This document shows, one piece after another, positions 10,436 through 22,934 of a stretch of 64,000 nt of DNA. Origin of the DNA: Sisyra terminalis. Taxonomy: Eukaryota > Arthropoda > Insecta > Neuroptera > Sisyridae. The notes below the pieces were generated by a model, which was not told the origin of the DNA, ran no database searches, and saw only the letters and a program-made list of their open reading frames with translations. Where the stretch lies: positions 57,422,630-57,486,629 of the forward strand of contig OY292274.1 in NCBI GenBank assembly GCA_958496175.1, written 5' to 3'. The position numbers were made by a program, and so were the translations under genes. The first letter of the stretch is position 1; each line of letters starts with the position of its first letter.

Positions 10436-13117
10436 AGCCCTACTAATGAAAAGAAAAAAAGGAGTCCAGAAAAACTCAAATTTTAATAGTCAAGAAAAGA
10501 TTTTGGTCTAGGATTGATGTTAGTAGAAAAGCGATTCTACCTAAGGCTTACGATAATATAATACAATAAATTTTTACACATACTTAACACACAGATTATT
10601 TATTGCGTTTACTTATTAAATTATTTACCACCAAAAAAATAATAAATAAATATTGGATACTACAATTATTTTCATTATTTACAATCTATATCAACCCAAA
10701 ATATACTTCCCCCCTCGATCAAATCGGACAAGTACAAATAATCCAACAGTAAAATTCAAATTTTAAAAGAATTAGAGATAATAAACTGAAAAATTTTAAA
10801 AATTGTAATTATTTCATTATCGATTAATTTAACTGAAATCTAAATATGTAGTCGATACCATTGTCTATTTCTTCCTTATTGTTTCGATTGCAATGCACTG
10901 TAAACAATGCTGGTAAACAAAAGATAAATTTATAAGTTGGACATTGTGCGAAACTTTAGCATTCTATTGTTACCTATTAATGGAGACAGCAGGTGAGTTA
11001 AAGAAGCTGCAAATATCTGAAGAACAGGTATTAAACTTTATATGGATAAACCCAATGCCAATATACAATATCGGATGGACGATGAGATTATACCCAATTT
11101 GGTTGCAGTGCAGACATCTGCTGCATAACGAGCAGATGTTGAAAAAATGATTTAAATATAGGTTGTAATCTATTGCATTCATTAATATCCAATAACAATT
11201 CAATTAATGTTAATTTTAAAATTTATCGAAAGCTTTTAAAAAAAAATAATTATTCATGTGTACTTATTATCTAAAAATTAATGCTTTTCCAAAAATAAAT
11301 TCGAACCAATTTTCAGTTCTGATTTTTAAACTTTTAATGTACCAGCTGTTGATGTTTGGACATTTCATTGATCCTTCTGAAATCAGAGTACGCGTCCCCC
11401 TCAGAATATCAATTGAAATTAGGTGAAATGCTCAAACCATACACATTTTTAACCGGTTTAAAGGGACAACTGTTTATTGTAACACCTGCTTGTGTATTTT
11501 TTTATAAAATATACATTTTTTTTTTCTTTAAAATCAAATATTGCAAATTACCACTACCAATAGATAGCTAATGGATTGTTATAGAAGAATTATAATAGTT
11601 AACATTGAAATAGAAGATTTTTTTTTCATTTTTCTCAAATGTAATTTGACTTGTGTTACAGTTTTAACGGAAAACTGTTCAATTAATAAAACAGGGATTT
11701 TCAATAAAAAATCAAAAAACATTGTAACGCAAAGGTGCGAAAAAGGGCGTTGTCAAAAAAATAAAGCAAATGTGTAAAGTTTTTAATTTGCAAAACTAAT
11801 TCAAACTAAATTAGATTTTATGTGATTTAATTTTTATTAATCAACAATTTTTGAAATTGAACGAAAAATATGAAAACAAAAATATTTTTTGTTTATTTTT
11901 TTATTATTTCTTTATAAACGTGATAGGAACATTTATATGCATATAAATTAACTCATGAATATTTTTACGCTAGTAAAAAATATATAAATTGTTTTACATT
12001 CAAACATTCAACATGTTACAAAAAATAGAATTATCACTTTTTTGTGCAGCATATGCATAGTTTCATGCATTATTTATGTGTTTATTTAAAAATTGAATAA
12101 AAATGCCCTGTAAATCAACCCTTATTTCAACTTAACTGAATTACCTATCGAAATAATTACAACTTTATTAAGATGCCGCAATAAAAACATATAATATTTT
12201 TTTAAGTTTAAACATGATATATGAAGATTACATTGATAATACAAATAAAAACAAAACATTAATCAAATGCATTAAAATACCTTGATTATTGTAGTGTAAA
12301 TGCACCATTGTTGCTAAACCGTTTGGCAAATGCACAGAAATTACCACTTAAAATGAATCACTTTATAAGCACATTGTACGGAAAAATACATTTTTGAAAA
12401 GCGAAATTTAAGTTACATATTAATAATTTCCAACATTTTCACGTGTGATTAAACCCCAACACATTATTCACGCACGCATTAAAAAGGCGACTGCCAGTAA
12501 CAATGAACGCTACCAGCCCTGTTTAACCCTAGGCATAAATGATTTAAAAAACCAAACAATATAATTCTCAATAAAGGGGCATGCGCAGTTCGTGGATTCA
12601 CACGCATGTTTTATCATTTAAATTTTCTTTACAAAAGCGCACGTGTCGCTATCTTTTGTTTGGACTTTAAACTAATGTTTCAAAAATACAGAGCAAAATA
12701 ATGATATAACTAATATTTTCATTTGAAAAACGTTAAACGAAAATTTATAAATATGAGTTTTGTATTTCAGGAAAACATTTTTATAAATATGACAAGAAAT
12801 TATTTCATTTTTAAACTTAAACGATATCATTTGTTATCAATTTTTATTAAAATAGTGTAATAAATATTTTTTGGATGTACATTGTTGCACTAATTACATC
12901 GCAACGGAAGAAACCTTCATAATGAAATAAACACTAAACAGTTTTCAATTTTATTTATTAATAATTTCTCTAAAAAAAATATTTGTTGACATTTGTAATG
13001 AATTATAAAAATTTATAATTTAACCGTAGTGTTATTCAAAGTATTCAAATTTCTATGAAAACGGAAACAATATATATTAAATAAATGAATATATGAATAT
13101 ATTTTCTTGTAGTGAAA
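10436..13117. other. Intergenic region upstream of the radial-spoke gene
   Basis: No supportable gene. At about 12465-12660 the sequence becomes less AT-rich and holds GGCATGCGCAG (an NRF-1-like core) near 12578 and an E-box (CACGTG) near 12641. This is the best promoter-like patch for the gene starting at 13118, or for a leftward transcript. A pyrimidine-rich TTTTCTTGTAG ending at 13112 looks like a 3' splice site, so the gene at 13118 may have a non-coding 5' exon in this region. Confidence 0.4.
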
Positions 13118-15238
13118 ATGGATGATAAATATCACATTGCATACAATGAACAATTCGATAATAGTGAAAATCAACCAGACATAGAAACTGCTTTCACTAA
13201 TGTTAAAGCTTATTTGCAAAAGCAGAGCAATGCAAGCGGTGATAGTTTGTTAGTTTTGTTTTTTATGTTATTATTTTGAAATATTTTATTTCACATTAGC
13301 CTTTCCCCGTTTTTAGATATGATCATTTGAGTGATGTACTCAATAAAATAACAATCGAAAGACCTGAAAATGTTGTGGATATCTTTGAAGAATTTAGCCG
13401 AAAAGTAAAAGAAGCAAAATACAAAGATGCCACAGACCATTTTGAGGATATTTTCGTCCCGCCCGAGCAGTTAAAAGAAGCAGAACATATAATCAACTTA
13501 TTGAAGGTACAAGTACCTAATAAATTATAAAAAGAGAATAATTAATGAGTAATTTCACTTGATTTAGCCACCAACTAAGCCAGATGAAGGTGACTTAGAA
13601 GCAGAAGCAGTAGAGGATGAGGAAGATGAAGAAAAACAAAAATTGGATTTAATGGAAAATTTTTACTTCTTCGAACAAGTTGGTCTTGGAATGCCTCATT
13701 CCGAGATGTTTTGCTTAGCTTTATCATTAAAAAAACTTGAAAAATCATTTCCAGTGAAAGGTGTTCGGTAATATTTTCAATGTTAACATTTAAGTAAAAT
13801 TTATAAATTAATAGTTTTTTTTAACTTTTCTTAGTTTTTGGGGGAAAATATTTGGTCTGGAGAATGACTATTTGGTTGCGGAAGCAAATCTTACTGAAGA
13901 TGAGCTGGTAAGGCTTGAAACAGAAGCAGAGGAGGCTGAACAAGCTCGGCTAGAAGAAGAAGCACGACTTGAAGAAGAACGTCAAGCTGCGATTGATGCG
14001 GCTGCAAATGAAGAGCTAGGGGAAGAGGAAGAACTTCCTAAAATACCCCGAAAATTGCCTGCGGTTCCTCAAATAAATCAGAAATCGGAAGTTGTGATAC
14101 CAGTGGAGAAATTTGGAACAGGAGTAAATAAAAAAGTTTTTTTTGTTTGTCATAAACCAGGTGATGAATGGATTCAACTACCTGACGTAACTCCACAAGA
14201 GATCCAACTTTCTCGTCAAATTGTTAAGTACATGACTGGAAATCTTGACCAAACGGTAACTACAATTAATGATACCAGAAAGATTTTCAATAAAACAATT
14301 TGTAGTTTGAAACGTACCCTCCTTTTCCTGGAACAGAAAAAAATTATTTAAGAGCTCAAATTGCAAGAATATCTGCCAGTTCTCAAGTGGCACCATTGGG
14401 TATGTACTCATTTACAGAAGGAGAAGAAGAAGAACCAGCAGATGATGAAGAAGGCGCTAGTGCGTATAATTCAAAATGAAATATTCTTCTATAAGTTTTC
14501 TCATTTTTTTTATAATTAAAAGTGAGAACCGACTATTTTGTGAATGCGGGCTACGATCCTGTAGCTATTAAAGACTTAACCGATGGAACAATGTCGTTTT
14601 GGGTTCATAAAACACTCTACATTCTTCAACAAGGAAGAACTGTTTGGTTCAATCCAAGTAACAGAAATGAGGTTTTGACGGCTACTTTAAAACTTTTTAA
14701 ACGGGACCGAATAATTAATTTCAATTCATTTAAAGGAAGAAGAGCAAGTAGAAGAGGAGGAAGAAGAATTTATTGAACCTGAGATAGGACCACCGCTTTT
14801 GACTCCTTTGTCAGAGGATGCATCAGTCGAAGCGGTACCACCTTGGTCTGTAAGAGTTAGTTCTCAATTATTAGCAGATCAAGCCATAGTTATTATTAGA
14901 TCTCACTTATGGCCTGGAGCGTATGCCTTTGCTGCTGGAAAGTTAGTAAAATAATTCTAAGAAACCATAAATTACTACATTGTCTTTAGTGTATATTAAA
15001 ACGATATTCTTGTTTGATTAGAAAATGCGAAAATATATACGTAGGTTTTGGTCACAAATACTATTCTTATAACTACACACCGCCTCCGCTACCATTGGTT
15101 ATGGAAGAATATCCGATAGGTCCTGAAATAATGGAAATTAAAGATCCAAGTGGACTAGATGAAGAAGCATGGCGAATTGCTCATATGATTTTACCAGCTG
15201 GTGAAGAAGAAGAAGAGGAAGACGAAGTTGAAGAATAA
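13118..15238 (+). CDS. RSPH4A: Radial spoke head protein 4/6 homologue
   Basis: Structural protein of the radial-spoke head in motile 9+2 axonemes; in most insects that means sperm flagella and some sensory cilia. Eight coding exons join in frame with GT-AG sites: 13118-13248, 13317-13506, 13568-13767, 13835-14255, 14306-14459, 14523-14671, 14736-14941 and 15022-15238, giving 1668 nt and 555 aa. Family hallmarks appear in order: [11 protein letters not shown]...ERP (exon 2), [12 protein letters not shown] (exon 3), [18 protein letters not shown] (exons 3-4), [29 protein letters not shown] (exon 5), WFNPSN (exon 6), [15 protein letters not shown] and WPGAYAF (exon 7), [14 protein letters not shown] (exon 8). 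Exon 4 holds a charged Glu/Arg coiled-coil-like insert and the C-terminus is a Glu run. The ATG at 13118 is chosen because it opens the frame leading into YDHL. An AATAAA lies at 15348. RSPH6A is the alternative vertebrate name; insects usually have one gene for both. Confidence 0.93.
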
Positions 15239-16449
15239 CATGAAATTGTTTTCACACAAACATTTTTTAAAACTTCCAATTTGTTCTACTATCGCCCCAT
15301 ATTAAACTTGACTATGGAGTTTTAGTTTCAAGTACAATTTACTTTATAATAAAAAAAATTATATGTAACGTTATAATACTGTAATCGTGTGGATAATTTA
15401 TCAAAAATTATAATTAAAACTATACTGTTAAGAACATAACTGTTTATTTTGTATCAATTTTATTTGTTTCTGTATGTACAAGGGAACTTCATAATTGTTT
15501 GATAATTATACCGAAAACCAATCCTTAACGTATATTTTTATTTTTTCGGTAAATTTGACTACCATTATAGTTTTCCATTTTCCAAGAAAATATTTAACAA
15601 ACCACAAATCTTGTAAGTGTTATCAACCAACGATGAATAGTTAAATAAAGGAAAACGTGTTTTATAACGGATTTTCCAACCGCAACATGAAACTATTTTA
15701 AAATTTATCAAAGCTCCTAAAAATCTATCCAAAATGTTTTAATCGATTTCATAGAATTTTTTAAAAATAATTATAGATTCTTCATGACACGTGTGTAAAA
15801 TTTGGTGTCTATTTGATCTCTTTTATCGTTCTTCAATAAAACAAATAATATTTAAACAATATAATTTCATAATATGCAAGACGATTATATTAAAAAATGG
15901 GATTAAGAACTTTGAGAAGTTTACATGTTGGGTACAAAGTAAGGTAATATGCTGCAATAATGGTTTGAATATTATTAAGAAAATCGAAAAAAGTGTTCAA
16001 AACTATTCTTCCCTAAAGTGAAAATCATTCATAAAACCAAAATATTATTTTAAAATTATTAGACTTATTCGCCAATGTTAAAGATTTACGGGCTACTTTG
16101 TTTTCCCTTTCGTTTTAACAAGTAGTCGTGGGATGAAATCTCCTTAAGTTTACTCCCTAACAAATTTGTAACTTAAAGAAAATTTTTTTGAAGAAACAAA
16201 ATCTAATACTCAGAGAAGAGAGACTTATTTAAGTCTCTCTTCTCTGCTAATATTATTTATCGGTATTAGTTCAAAAATAAATTCCCACCATAATTTAAAA
16301 ATTTAAATGGGGAACAAAATATTATCTTAATACGCATGTGCACACAATACGCCATCTACTGAAACTTGTAAAAGTCAATTCTAGTTTCTATCCTTTTCTA
16401 ATACGTTTCGATCTTTTTAATGGCTGATGTGTTAATAAAAGTGTAAAAC
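15239..16449. other. Intergenic: RSPH4-type 3' UTR to RpS6 promoter
   Basis: Begins with the 3' UTR of the radial-spoke gene (poly(A) signal AATAAA at 15348-15353). No further gene: the plus frame at 15791-16021 has no splice context or motif. A perfect 36-bp palindrome lies at 16211-16246. Near 16386-16400 a pyrimidine-rich run (CTATCCTTTTC) could be the terminal oligopyrimidine start expected of a ribosomal-protein mRNA; the start site itself is not proven. Confidence 0.5.
16211..16246. repeat. Perfect 36-bp palindrome upstream of RpS6
   Basis: A 17-bp stem beginning CAGAGAAGAGAGACTTA pairs perfectly with its complement across a 2-nt TT centre. It lies about 240 bp upstream of the RpS6 start codon. 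It contains GAGAG, the core of a GAGA-factor site, on both strands. It could be a MITE scar, a regulatory dyad or a cruciform-prone sequence. Confidence 0.85.
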
Positions 16450-17616
<1,167 letters not shown>

Positions 17617-17772
17617 TTCATTTATAAAATAAACTCTTGTAAGAAGTAAAATAAAAAATTGAAAAACAAAATTTCTTTTTATTTATAAACATTCAACAAT
17701 TCCTCTTACAGTAGTTTAGCTTACATAAAGCCAAAAGTACAATAAACAAAAATTAAGACAAGTATATCACAA
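17617..17772. terminator. Convergent 3' ends of RpS6 and NEMF
   Basis: Only about 156 bp separate the two stop codons. RpS6 has AATAAA at about 17628 and another AATAAA-like signal at about 17649 on the plus strand; NEMF has one on the minus strand at about 17683-17678. Cleavage 10-30 nt past each signal would make the two 3' UTRs abut or overlap by a few tens of bases, so antisense overlap of the mRNA tails is likely. Confidence 0.6.
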
Positions 17773-20700
17773 TTACTTTCTAAGTTGTTGTAATTTGGGT
17801 GCAGAAAGTTTAACTTTTCCGGGAAGATTTCTTGCCATATTTTCATCCTTGACGCTTTTTAAAAGGTCCTTTTCTCTAGGAGTTGATAGTTTGTCTTTAA
17901 GAAACATTGCTAAAGCTGTTTTTGAAGCTTTTCCTCGTTTGCCAGTGCCTGGAGTAATTTTCACTTTATACCTAAAATAAAAGATGTAAATTATTCAAGA
18001 AAAACAAATTATTAAAAAAAATATACTTATAACTGGCCAAAGTATTGTAAGGTGCTACCACTGGGATAGCAAATAGTAACTCGTCTTCGGACAATGGATT
18101 TCCTGTTAATGAATCCAACATATCTACGTCTGCGTTTGCTGTGACATCTTTTTCTTCTTCAACGTCCATATCATCTGCTTGCATATCTTTCTCTACAGGG
18201 TTTCTAATGATAGGTTCTTTTTTTATTTTATTTGAATTAGAAATTGATTTCGTTTTATTGTCTTTTCCTTTCTTTTGTTTTTTATTTTCTTTTGCAGATC
18301 CAGCAGATTGCAGAATTTCCATGCGTAATTGCCTTTCTTCTTCATCTTGATCCTTATACTTCTCTCTAACTTTTTTAAGTTTACTTTTCTGACCTCTTTT
18401 AATTTGATTGGAATTTGATTTGGTACCTAAAATTAAAAAAAAAAAACGTTAGAAATGATAAATAGCCGAATCAAAAACTAGATAAAAACGGTTCGCTTGT
18501 TTAAATCAATGTTTACGTTGAATTTCTGTAAAGCGATTGAATTGGATGTTGAACAATTTAAAAGCACCTTCACTTTAAAGAAAATGAAACGGTATTCGTC
18601 GCTAGAACGTTCAAGACCGTTCTTTGGAATTGTCACACATTGAAGAATATAAAAAAATCAACGGTTTTTTTTCTGGGAACCTACCAATGTTATCATCTTT
18701 TTCTTGAGGTTTGTATTTTTTATTTTCCGAAATCGTTCTTGGTCTTCCTGAATTTTTCAAAAGAATCGGTTTGTCGTCACCTAAATAAATAACTTTATCC
18801 TCATTATCATCGTTTTCACTATTTAACGTAATATTTGATTCCGTTTTTATGTTAATTCTGAAATGATATGGTAAATTAAAGTATTTCAAAAAGTTGATTA
18901 CAGTTTATCAGTTTATTACTTCGTTCCAATTGAATGCTCGATTTTAATTTGGGTATCAGGAAAATTATCACCATCCAAATTAATATCATCTTTATCGTTT
19001 CCATCCTCATCTGAAATATAGTATTTTTTAAAAAAAATCCTTAATTACTATAAACAAGTTTACCATTTTCGGAATCTAAATCAATATCAATTTCTTCATT
19101 TGCATTTTTTTGATTTTCTTCTATATGAATGTCAGAAACATCTTCTTCTAAGGATCGAATGCGACGTTCATTTTTATGCCTTTCAATAGAACTATCCTCT
19201 AATTTAAAGAGGAAACTAAATCCCATGATCAGATGACAGGGTGGTAAGTAATTCTTTTTACCACGAACCATAAAACTACCAGTCGTTAAATATTCTCCAG
19301 TTGGCGCTGTTTTACTAACTTGATTTGCATTGACCCACCATGCACTAGTAACAACTTTAGCTTCCCATGCCACACTAAAAATATTTAATCTTTTTGTTAT
19401 TTAATTATAAAAAAGGGATTTAATAAATGAATTTGAATGTTAAACAAAAACAGAAAGCGATATTGAAGTATAACACGGCATTACGTCAAAAATTATAAAT
19501 TGAATAAGTCAATATCGATGCCTTAGTACACAGATGTGTTAAGTGCAATTTTTTGCAAAAATGTGGTAAATGCATCCATAGAGTATTCTGAAGAATATTG
19601 TTAATATGTAACGATGTTGTAAGAACAGATGTATAGTGACGTCACAAAACATAATTATCAAATATGTTAGTTGTCTAAAATTAAATGTTCGTGTTACAAA
19701 TGTTATAAGCGCAGTTAACAGTTGAAATTGTATTTTCTACACTTAACATATCTATGAGCTAAGACATCGAAATATATAAGAGAAGATAAACTGAATTAGG
19801 GGCGTCATAGAAAAAATATTATAAAAATTACCTGTAACAAATAGCCATAACTCCGGCCTCGTTTAATGTTTTTGGAGGCACTGTTTCTCCAGTAGGATTT
19901 CTAATAACTACACTACTAGCTCCATGAATATCAGCATGAACATAAATATCATTTTGCCGCATATAACGCTTAACTATCAATTCATTTTGCTGCTGATCTC
20001 TACCCCCAATTACCAAATAATTTTCCGAACTAATGAACCAGAAAAATTTTTCAAACCAATAAACTTTGCGAGCTTTGTTAATATTGGTAATTGTTTGAAC
20101 TTCCTTTAATGTTTGTTTTGTTTTCTTTTCAGCAGATTTCAGCGCTTTTCCTTGTGATTCAATAGTCTTTTGCTGTTTTTTAGCTGCATGTCGTTTTTGA
20201 TCATAATATCTTAAAAGTAAAAGGTAAAAAAATTATAAAATATTCCTTAAACGATTGATTTTGATGGATTACTTTGTAGCATTGCCAAAAGCTGTTAATG
20301 CCAAGTCTATGTCAACAAGCATTGGTTTTATTGTAGAACTCTCAGAACCTTCTTCGGAAGATTCAGAATCACCATAAGGGTCAGTTAAAAGTAATGTAAT
20401 ATGATTAGACTCCAACTTTAATTTTTTGATAACTGAAGCAATTGGATCTCCACTTTCTTGTGCAGCTTTGACTAATGCTTCAATTTCTGGCCACGAGACC
20501 TAAGAAAATATTGTAGATTTAATATAAACAAAGCATTTTTGAATTTTAAATACAAATTACTTGGGATGCCAATGCACTTTGAACTGCTAAAATTGCATTA
20601 TCTACAAGAGTTTGGTTTCGCATTATCAATTCTGCTCGTAATTTATCTTCTTCTTGTGTTTTTTCTAGTATGGTTAATCTTTGATCGTGATCTTTTCGTA

Positions 20701-22163
20701 CATTTTCTAATTTCTTAAGGGCTTCACGCTCTTGTTGTAATGCTTTCATATCGATTTTTTGCGACTCAAAGGTGGAGAAAAATTCATCCATAGATGCATC
20801 AAATGATGCAAATTCTTTAAACGGTTGACTTTTGTGTTGCTCAAAAAGCATTGGATGAAATTCTTGATTTGTGAATATATATTCATCTTCATTTAAGTTG
20901 GTAGATACTCGTTTTTCCTTCTTTTGTATTATATAACCCTGTAAATATTGATAAGAATTATTTTAGCCAATCTTCATACATGAAATTATAGATAATTCTG
21001 TATTTGCATTACGCATAAACTACTGAATAGATTTTCATCCTTTTTTTTTATGGTTCTTTAAAAATTTAGAATTAGTTGAAAGTAAACATTATCAAGTAAT
21101 TATTACACTTTAGATGAAGATAAGTGGATTTAGTCTCTATAATACATATCATAAGTGGAATAGCACCTGACGTAAAATGATATGGCAATTGGTGAAAAAT
21201 ACCTCTATTATTATAAAAAGTATAGAAACATTCGGTTACACACAAACGAAGTCGCAAATATCAGCTAATATATAACTATATAATGCAAAACAATTATATT
21301 ACAATACCTTTGAAACATTGTTTTGGGCTTCATTAATAATTTCATCAGCTTTAATTAGGGCCTGTTGAAGTTTCAATAAGTCGTCTTTAATATCAAAACC
21401 TTTCCCAATTTTACAATTTGATGAAAATCCCGCCTCTAATAAAATATGCTCAATCAAAGATGGCCCATATTCTACAACAGTTATAGTTCATAATTATAGT
21501 TGTTCCCCAATTAAATCATTAATGATTAACTACCTAATTTAACAGTTAAATTTTTTTTTATATTTTCATTTTGTTTAGAATCTAAAAGTAGTTTTTCCAA
21601 TTCATTGAGTGTGGGGGGAGGGTTTTTGACTTTGGCACGATCTTGGGGATATTTTTCTCGAACCATAAACTTGACTGTGTCTCCTTCCGTATGAGGTCGT
21701 AGAATATTCAAAATAATTCTTTGATAATCAGTTAATATTATATTTCCTCGGTCATATAACTCTAATATAACGTGATAAGCAGCTTCTCCAGAGCCAAATT
21801 GTAGTTCTACAATACGGTCAAGACCCAATTGTTGCAGTGATTCCAATCGTTTATTTCGAAGATGTTTTCGCATTTTCATGCTGAAACCAGAAGGAGCCAT
21901 ATTCTTTGGCCATTCGTACGCTGTGGTATGAATTCGATTGCCTGATTCTAATAAAAGGACACATTTTTCTTCAGTTCTCTGTAGTTTTATTAGGTATGTC
22001 TTATTGTCAATATCGTATACATTGGAAACTCTCATACCAATTAATCTAAAAATTTTATAAAAATATTATATTTTCAGAAAATATTCCATTAATCATAATG
22101 GGCTTACTTTTGTAACTCAGTAACACTACACACTATGTCGAAAGTATTCAGGCGAGTCTTCAT
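17773..22163 (-). CDS. NEMF: NEMF / Caliban (Rqc2) ribosome quality-control factor
   Basis: Binds 60S subunits that carry stalled nascent chains, recruits the E3 ligase Listerin and supports C-terminal tailing; it was also described as a nuclear export mediator (fly Caliban). Eleven exons, 5' to 3': 22163-22108, 22045-21534, 21471-21308, 20938-20561, 20499 to about 20272, 20209-19832, 19374-19064, 19010-18920, 18857-18685, 18426-18027 and 17971-17773, about 962 aa. NFACT-N begins [10 protein letters not shown]...[19 protein letters not shown] and includes [21 protein letters not shown] coiled-coil middle ([19 protein letters not shown]) follows. NFACT-R has [27 protein letters not shown] and [22 protein letters not shown], then [20 protein letters not shown]. 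An acidic, lysine-rich linker leads to NFACT-C ([19 protein letters not shown], end [18 protein letters not shown]). All exon phases agree and no break was found. It converges with RpS6. Confidence 0.95.
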
Positions 22164-22934
22164 TTTTATTTCTTTGCCTTCTTGCGTATTTGTTATAAAT
22201 TAAAAATTGTTTTATAATTTACTTGTGAACATTTAAATTTTACATTACTTGAAACGATTCAAACAATTCCCAGTTGCAAAATAATATAAATTTCTTAACT
22301 AATATTCAGTTTCATAAATGTAATTGAACAATTCAACGAATGTCAAATAACGTGACAGTAATCAAATCTGGCAATGCTTCAACTCCATTATGTGGCTACT
22401 TTCATTATAATGACGTCATACGAAGAATTTTTAAATTTGAATCGTTTGAATCAGTCTGAAGATATATACGAATTTCTTCTGGAAACGTCACGTAGCGCAT
22501 GAGGCCACCTGTGTATTTTATAAGCCTTGCAATTTGCCAACTTATTTTTGGGAATTGTCAAATTAAGTTTGAATTTAGTTTATCCAAATCACCAAATAAA
22601 CTTTAATTTTATCGGGATGACTGTCTGAATCGTTTGAATTTATGGTCAGCATTGCATTTCAACTTCATAAACTAAGATTCATATCAAATAAATATGACCA
22701 AAGAATATATAATCATTTATTTCAATAATACTTAATTGGAAATTTGATCTTTAGAGTAAGTAGTTCCCTTTTGCCTTATGCAACTAAGGAGGAAAATATG
22801 TAGTGCGTTTATCGGCGATAATAAAAACCGTCTCAAATATTATATTCGAATAATAAGAGGGTAATAGTAGCTAAACATTTTTTTCTTTATGAAAGTGAAG
22901 TGTAAATATAAAGATCTACGAAAACTGGATGATT
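22164..22934. promoter_or_regulatory. NEMF upstream region with a TGACGTCA site
   Basis: About 770 bp lies between the NEMF start codon and the first recognisable satellite monomer. A perfect cAMP-response-type palindrome, TGACGTCA, is at 22411-22418, about 250 bp before the start codon, with a related half-site (ACGTCACG) near 22487. No other gene is visible. The NEMF promoter must lie between its start codon and the satellite edge, or inside the satellite. Confidence 0.4.

Noticed and set aside
11356..11777. Plus-strand frames at 10944-11150, 11356-11571 and 11571-11777
   Set aside because: Low-complexity, Phe/Ile/Lys-rich translations without homology that I recognise or splice signals.
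18141..18350. Plus-strand frames across NEMF (for example 17795-17980, 18141-18350, 19924-20109)
   Set aside because: They are antisense shadows of NEMF coding exons.
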